Assembly (NCBI GenBank): GCA_049680625.1
Contig: JBAUID010000129.1
Coordinates: 1-36,955 of the forward strand
Length of the DNA stretch: 36,955 bases
DNA from: JAUIAI01 sp049680625
GTDB taxonomy: Bacteria > Pseudomonadota > Gammaproteobacteria > Burkholderiales > Burkholderiaceae_E
Reading direction: 5' to 3'
Part shown: positions 33,149 to 36,955 of the stretch, piece by piece
Layout of the letters: each line of letters opens with the position of its first letter
Numbering within the stretch: position 1 is the stretch's first letter
Translations under genes and position numbers: made by a program
Notes under the pieces: generated by a model
The model's input: the letters and a program-made list of their open reading frames with translations, nothing else
What the model was told of the DNA's origin: nothing
Database searches by the model: none

Positions 33149-35434
33149 TTAGTCAATTAATACAATGGGTTCCAGGGCATCACTCTGGGTTTTAATCCGA
33201 CCAATCACACCAGTCTGTGGATAGCCATTGTTTCTGAGGGCTTGCACGCAGGCCTCGGTTTGATCCTGCGGAATACTCGCCAGTAAGCCCCCCGCGGTTT
33301 GCGGATCAAAAATCAGCCGGTATCGCGGATGGTCAACCATGGCTTGTTGGTTACGCAGGGCGCGACGTAAGCGTACGTTGGCTGGTTGTAGTGAACTCAG
33401 GATGCCTGCGGCTGCGGTTTCCTGGGCACCATCAAGAACCGGTAACGCCGACAAATCAAGTTCCGCATCAATGGCCGACGGACGGGTCATTTCAACCAGG
33501 TGCCCAAGCAGGCCAAACCCGGTTAAATCGGTGCAAGCAGTGGCGCCATGCTGCAAAATAATTTGCGAACCAACTCTATTGCTGATCACCATTGACTCCA
33601 GCGCCTTGTCAATCCAGCGACCCCGGGCCTTTAGTAACGCATGAGCGGCAAACAAGGTGCCGGTGCCAATCGGTTTGGTGAGAATTAAATTGTCACCCGG
33701 CTGCATGCCGGCCTTGCGGGTCACGGCAAGCAGATTGTCATCTATCAAGCCGTTAATGGCAAAACCCAGGGCCAGTTCTTTGCCTTCGCCGGTGTGACCA
33801 CCCACCAGCGAGCAATTTGCATCGTTTAACACCTGAATTGCTCCCGACATCATCTGGAACAACAAGTCTTCGGTTTTGGATTCAAGACCCGGTGGTACGG
33901 TGACCACGGCGGTGGCTGATTGTGGTTCTGCGCCCATTGCATAGATGTCACCCAGTGCGTGATTGGCGGCAACCTGGCCAAAAATATACGGGTCGTCAAC
34001 AAAGGCTCTGAAAAAATCGACCGAATGAACTGACGCTTTACCGGGTGGTATGCGAACCACGGCGGCATCATCGGGGTCGTGCAGGCCAATTAATACATCA
34101 TCTCGGTGCACCGGATTCAGGCTGCCGAGGGCACGCTGCAAAACAGTGGCGCCAACCTTGGCACCGCAGCCACCGCACCGCATTGCAATGGCGGACAACG
34201 CCTGCGCGGCTTCTTCCTGGTCAAGTTTGACTGTGGTCGTGGTTGATGGTGTTACGGTTTTTGAGTCGTCCATTGGCGCAAATTCGCCGAACTTTCGCAT
34301 GAATCGTTGATCAATCCAGTCTTTCCAGCGCCAAACCCAGTCGCCTTCAAAATGCAGATTGCCTTTTGAGGCAACCGCGTACTTGTCGCCAGTACTGATA
34401 AGAGCCAGCCAGCTTTTCTGTGGCTTGTACCGTCGTGGTGGTATGCCCCGAACTGAACGACGCAGGTTATCCGCTAACGGACGGCCCTGCCGGACGGCGA
34501 ATACACCGGCTTTTTCAAGCGGGTGATTAACCATGGACGCAATATCGCCAGCCGCAAAGATGTTCGGGTCGGTTACCGTCTGCAAGGTGTCTCTGACCTG
34601 AATGAAACCGCTTTTATCCAGTGCCAGCCCGGTACCTGTCAGCCATGCCGCACCACCAGCCTGGGTAACCCAGACGATTTCGTCGGCGCCGAAGGTTTTA
34701 CCGTTTGCGGTTTGAAGCTGCCCGGCGCTTACCTGGGTGACCGCATCGTTAAGGTGAATTTGGACGCCGCGGTTACGCAGGATTTTTTCGTAGCTTGCCC
34801 GAACCTTTTTGTTGTGCGTTGGTAAGATCTGAGCGGCGTCGGAGAACAGGTCAAATTGCAGATCGTCCGGATTACGCCCGGCGATTTTCAGTTCATTGCG
34901 CAGGCGAAATTGCATTGCCAGCGTTAATTCGACACCACCGGCACCGGCACCGACCACTGCTATGCGCATAGGGTCGGGGTTGTTCTGCACCCGCAACAGT
35001 AATGCCATCCAGCGATCGTTGAACTGATTGATCGGTTTAACTGGTACTGCATTGTCGGCAGCGCCGGGTACCAGGTTTACCTGCGGCGTAGAACCAATAT
35101 TTATTGACAGCTGGTCATACACAACAGGGGGGCGGTTCAGGCAAAGCGCTTTTTGTTCAGCCCGGTTTATGCCAGTGACGTCGTCATGGTAGTAACGGGC
35201 GCCGGCAAACTGGGCAAGCTTACGTAAGTCGATATGAACTTCGTCATAGCTATAGTGTCCAGCAATGTAGCCTGGCAACATACCAGAGTACGGTGTGTGT
35301 GTATCGCGGCAAATGACGGTTAAGCGAACACCTGGTATTGGTTTCATACCAAAACGTTTGATCACCCCGACATGGCTGTGGCCGCCGCCAATCAGGACAA
35401 TATCTCGAAGTACGGGTTGTTCAGAGCTTTGCAA
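33149..35434 (-). CDS. selD: NADH-dehydrogenase-like flavoprotein fused to selenide, water dikinase
   Basis: This 761-residue fusion begins with a two-dinucleotide-domain flavoprotein (about 8-390): FAD motif GGGHSHVG (16-23), NAD(P) motif GAGAGGVEL (162-170) and FAAGD (293-297). After a Thr-rich linker (390-405) comes a complete SelD domain with GGCGAKVG (421-428). Cys423 and Lys426 stand at the spacing of E. coli Cys17/Lys20; VDFFRAFVDDPYIFG and GGHTGEGKE also fit. SelD makes selenophosphate from selenide and ATP. NDH-SelD fusions are known in several bacteria. The active site is Cys, so no in-frame TGA is needed. The only fitting start is TTG 35434, as an in-frame stop lies just upstream. 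No selA, selB or selU gene is in view. Confidence 0.93.
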   Translation of the reverse strand: MQSSEQPVLRDIVLIGGGHSHVGVIKRFGMKPIPGVRLTVICRDTHTPYSGMLPGYIAGHYSYDEVHIDLRKLAQFAGARYYHDDVTGINRAEQKALCLNRPPVVYDQLSINIGSTPQVNLVPGAADNAVPVKPINQFNDRWMALLLRVQNNPDPMRIAVVGAGAGGVELTLAMQFRLRNELKIAGRNPDDLQFDLFSDAAQILPTHNKKVRASYEKILRNRGVQIHLNDAVTQVSAGQLQTANGKTFGADEIVWVTQAGGAAWLTGTGLALDKSGFIQVRDTLQTVTDPNIFAAGDIASMVNHPLEKAGVFAVRQGRPLADNLRRSVRGIPPRRYKPQKSWLALISTGDKYAVASKGNLHFEGDWVWRWKDWIDQRFMRKFGEFAPMDDSKTVTPSTTTTVKLDQEEAAQALSAIAMRCGGCGAKVGATVLQRALGSLNPVHRDDVLIGLHDPDDAAVVRIPPGKASVHSVDFFRAFVDDPYIFGQVAANHALGDIYAMGAEPQSATAVVTVPPGLESKTEDLLFQMMSGAIQVLNDANCSLVGGHTGEGKELALGFAINGLIDDNLLAVTRKAGMQPGDNLILTKPIGTGTLFAAHALLKARGRWIDKALESMVISNRVGSQIILQHGATACTDLTGFGLLGHLVEMTRPSAIDAELDLSALPVLDGAQETAAAGILSSLQPANVRLRRALRNQQAMVDHPRYRLIFDPQTAGGLLASIPQDQTEACVQALRNNGYPQTGVIGRIKTQSDALEPIVLID

Positions 35435-35625
35435 GAGTGTCTTTGGTTAATGGTGCAGTTAATCCCGGTTATGACTACTGGTCGCTAGCCGGAAAGCCAA
35501 TTAGTCGGAAAACCATTTGGCAGGGCGGATCAGGTATTTTAAAAGAAAGCAATTTATTACCCGATGACGGGCTGATAGTATGCCCCTATCGGCAGATTAC
35601 ACTCAAGAAAGTCAGGAGACAGACA

Positions 35626-36090
35626 ATGGGAATTGACGCACGCTTGCAGACACTTGGCATTGAATTGCCGATAGCACCAAAGCCCGTAGGCAATTATGTT
35701 GGCGCGGTCCGCACCGGAAACTTGTTGTTTATGTCGGGTTGCGGGCCGCGGCTGCCAGACGGCACGTCGATTACCGGCAAGCTGGGCGATACTATGCAGG
35801 TAGAACAAGGTTATGAAGCGGCCCGTCTTGTTGGCCTGAACATGCTGGCCAATATTAAAGCCCAACTCGGTTCCCTGGACCGGGTGGAACAAGTAGTCAA
35901 AGTACTGGGTATGGTCAATTGTGCTGCTGATTTCGCAGACCATCCCAAGGTAATCAATGGGTTTTCGGATCTGTTTGTAGAGGTCTTTGGTGAGGCTATT
36001 GGTCGCGGAGCGCGCTCCGCAGTGGGCATGGCGGCTTTGCCCGGACAAATTGCGGTTGAAGTCGAAATTATTCTGCAGGTTCGCGACTAG
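35626..36090 (+). CDS. RidA/YjgF-family protein
   Basis: This 154-residue protein starts MGIDARLQTLGIELP and has the RidA-fold core with NYVGAVRTGNLLFMSGCGP, typical of the COG0251 group that hydrolyses reactive enamines/imines formed by PLP enzymes. This sub-group is about 20-25 residues longer than E. coli RidA at the N-terminus and lacks the exact RidA active-site arginine context as far as can be seen, so deaminase function is uncertain. AGGAG (35613-35617) sets the start at ATG 35626; the frame upstream is open but unlikely. It is followed 30 bases later by a PLP-dependent enzyme, a pairing that fits imine handling. Confidence 0.88.
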   Translation: MGIDARLQTLGIELPIAPKPVGNYVGAVRTGNLLFMSGCGPRLPDGTSITGKLGDTMQVEQGYEAARLVGLNMLANIKAQLGSLDRVEQVVKVLGMVNCAADFADHPKVINGFSDLFVEVFGEAIGRGARSAVGMAALPGQIAVEVEIILQVRD

Positions 36091-36120
36091 GATTTGTCAC
36101 GGGCTGGGCCTGCCAGAAAA

Positions 36121-36955
36121 ATGAAACAGACCATCTCACACTATGCCGGCGCGGAAATGGCTGCATTGTCGGCCCATCCGAAATTGCGCCTGACCCATGG
36201 TCCGACCCCGTTGGAACTACTGGGTAATCTCAGTCACGAATTAGGCGTGAACGTCTGGGCCAAGCGGGACGATTGCAATGGGCTTGCAATGGGTGGCAAT
36301 AAGCTGCGACAGCTCGAGTACTATTTTGGCCAGGCCGCCAGCAATGATGCTGACACGGTATTAGTTACTGGTGCATTGCAGTCGAACTTTGTCCGCCTGA
36401 CCGCAGCCGCTGCGCGCAAGCTTGGCTGGCAACCCGAGGTTCAGCTTGAGGCCCGGGTACCACGTAACGATATCTTTTATCAGCAGTCGGGCAATGTGCT
36501 GCTCGATGAGTTACTTGGTGCCAGGATTCATTATCTTGATCACGGAGATGACGAGGCAGCCGCTGATCAAAAACTTGATGAAATTGCGGTTGGTTTGCAA
36601 AAGCAGGGTAGAAACCCCTACGTGATTCATTTGGGTGCCGAGCATCCGCCGATTGGTGCACTTGGCTATGTCGAGGCTGCGATCGAAACCCATCGTCAGT
36701 TTGCCCAGGCGAAGACGCAAGCCGATCACGTTCTGATTCCCAGCGGTAGCGGGCTGACCCATGCTGGATTTCTTGTTGGAGCTCGAGCGATCGGCTGGCA
36801 GGTGCCGGTACACGGCATTTGTGTTCGCCGTGACCGGCATGCGCAAACTCATCGCATTGCCAGGCGAGTGGAGCAGTTACAGGAATTGCTTGGATTGTCA
36901 GGCCTGGTATCCCGGCGCGACATTGTTTTAGATGATGTCGTGCTGGCGCCGGGTT
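36121..36955 (+). CDS. D-cysteine desulfhydrase / ACC deaminase-like PLP enzyme (partial)
   Basis: The frame begins MKQTISHYAG at 36121 and stays open for 278 codons to the window edge, so the C-terminus is missing. Landmarks of the ACC deaminase/D-cysteine desulfhydrase branch of fold-type II PLP enzymes are WAKRDDCNGLAMGGNKLRQLEY, with the PLP lysine at residue 61, ALQSNFVR (85-92), where the family usually has QSNHTR-like residues, and PSGSGLTHAG near 208-218, the phosphate-binding loop. It probably breaks down a D-amino acid, releasing ammonia or sulfide. It follows the RidA-family gene by 30 bases, likely in one transcript. No strong ribosome site is visible. Confidence 0.88.
   Translation, partial: MKQTISHYAGAEMAALSAHPKLRLTHGPTPLELLGNLSHELGVNVWAKRDDCNGLAMGGNKLRQLEYYFGQAASNDADTVLVTGALQSNFVRLTAAAARKLGWQPEVQLEARVPRNDIFYQQSGNVLLDELLGARIHYLDHGDDEAAADQKLDEIAVGLQKQGRNPYVIHLGAEHPPIGALGYVEAAIETHRQFAQAKTQADHVLIPSGSGLTHAGFLVGARAIGWQVPVHGICVRRDRHAQTHRIARRVEQLQELLGLSGLVSRRDIVLDDVVLAPG

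Noticed and set aside
1..36955. CRISPR array, prophage or transposon
   Set aside because: No regularly spaced repeats, integrase, transposase or phage structural motifs were seen on either strand.

Overview
This window looks like a chromosomal segment of a gammaproteobacterium with mid-range GC that lives on lipid-like or terpenoid-like carbon sources. That placement is inferred from three things: a 6S RNA candidate folding like the gammaproteobacterial type, outer-membrane proteins of Gram-negative type, and a dense set of CoA-linked catabolic enzymes. No rRNA, tRNA, CRISPR array, transposase or integrase was seen.

Region 1 (1-6814, minus strand) is the most unusual part. It is a tightly packed envelope operon with the order GAF-HlyD adaptor, PqqD-like/M50 metalloprotease/HlyD fusion, shortened SecA-like ATPase, and a free HlyD-type periplasmic adaptor. 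A further gene probably starts at the left edge. No ABC, MFS or RND pump is visible, so the SecA-like motor and the polytopic M50 protein may together form an export or envelope-processing machine whose substrate is unknown.

Region 2 (6978-13877) is catabolic. It holds an SDR dehydrogenase, a small membrane protein, an alpha/beta hydrolase coupled to a dienoyl-CoA isomerase-like crotonase, a DUF481 outer-membrane protein with a clear terminator, and an operon of a large ACAD, a beta-domain-less small ACAD and a crotonase that lacks the usual glutamates. The ACAD pair resembles the heteromeric acyl-CoA dehydrogenases of steroid side-chain degradation.

Region 3 (14051-16917) is a QseBC/PmrAB-like two-component system divergent from an OmpW/OmpX-like barrel, with TTAA repeats between them.

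Region 4 (16978-23273, minus) is an isochorismatase-fold hydrolase followed upstream by a strictly overlapping operon of aconitase-family large and small subunits with hydantoinase/oxoprolinase B and A. It probably handles one unknown substrate.

Region 5 (23378-28876, plus) holds a PBP4-type carboxypeptidase, a 560-bp non-coding stretch with a three-way-junction element and a 6S RNA candidate, a membrane-anchored lytic transglycosylase with a strong terminator, an FMN-dependent 2-hydroxy-acid dehydrogenase, and a metallophosphoesterase.

Region 6 (28908-36955) has an acyl-CoA ligase/flavin monooxygenase operon divergent from a thiolase, a fused NADH-dehydrogenase-like/selenide water dikinase, a RidA-family protein, and the start of a PLP-dependent D-cysteine desulfhydrase/ACC deaminase-like enzyme that runs off the right end.

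All functions are read from motifs by eye. No similarity search was run.
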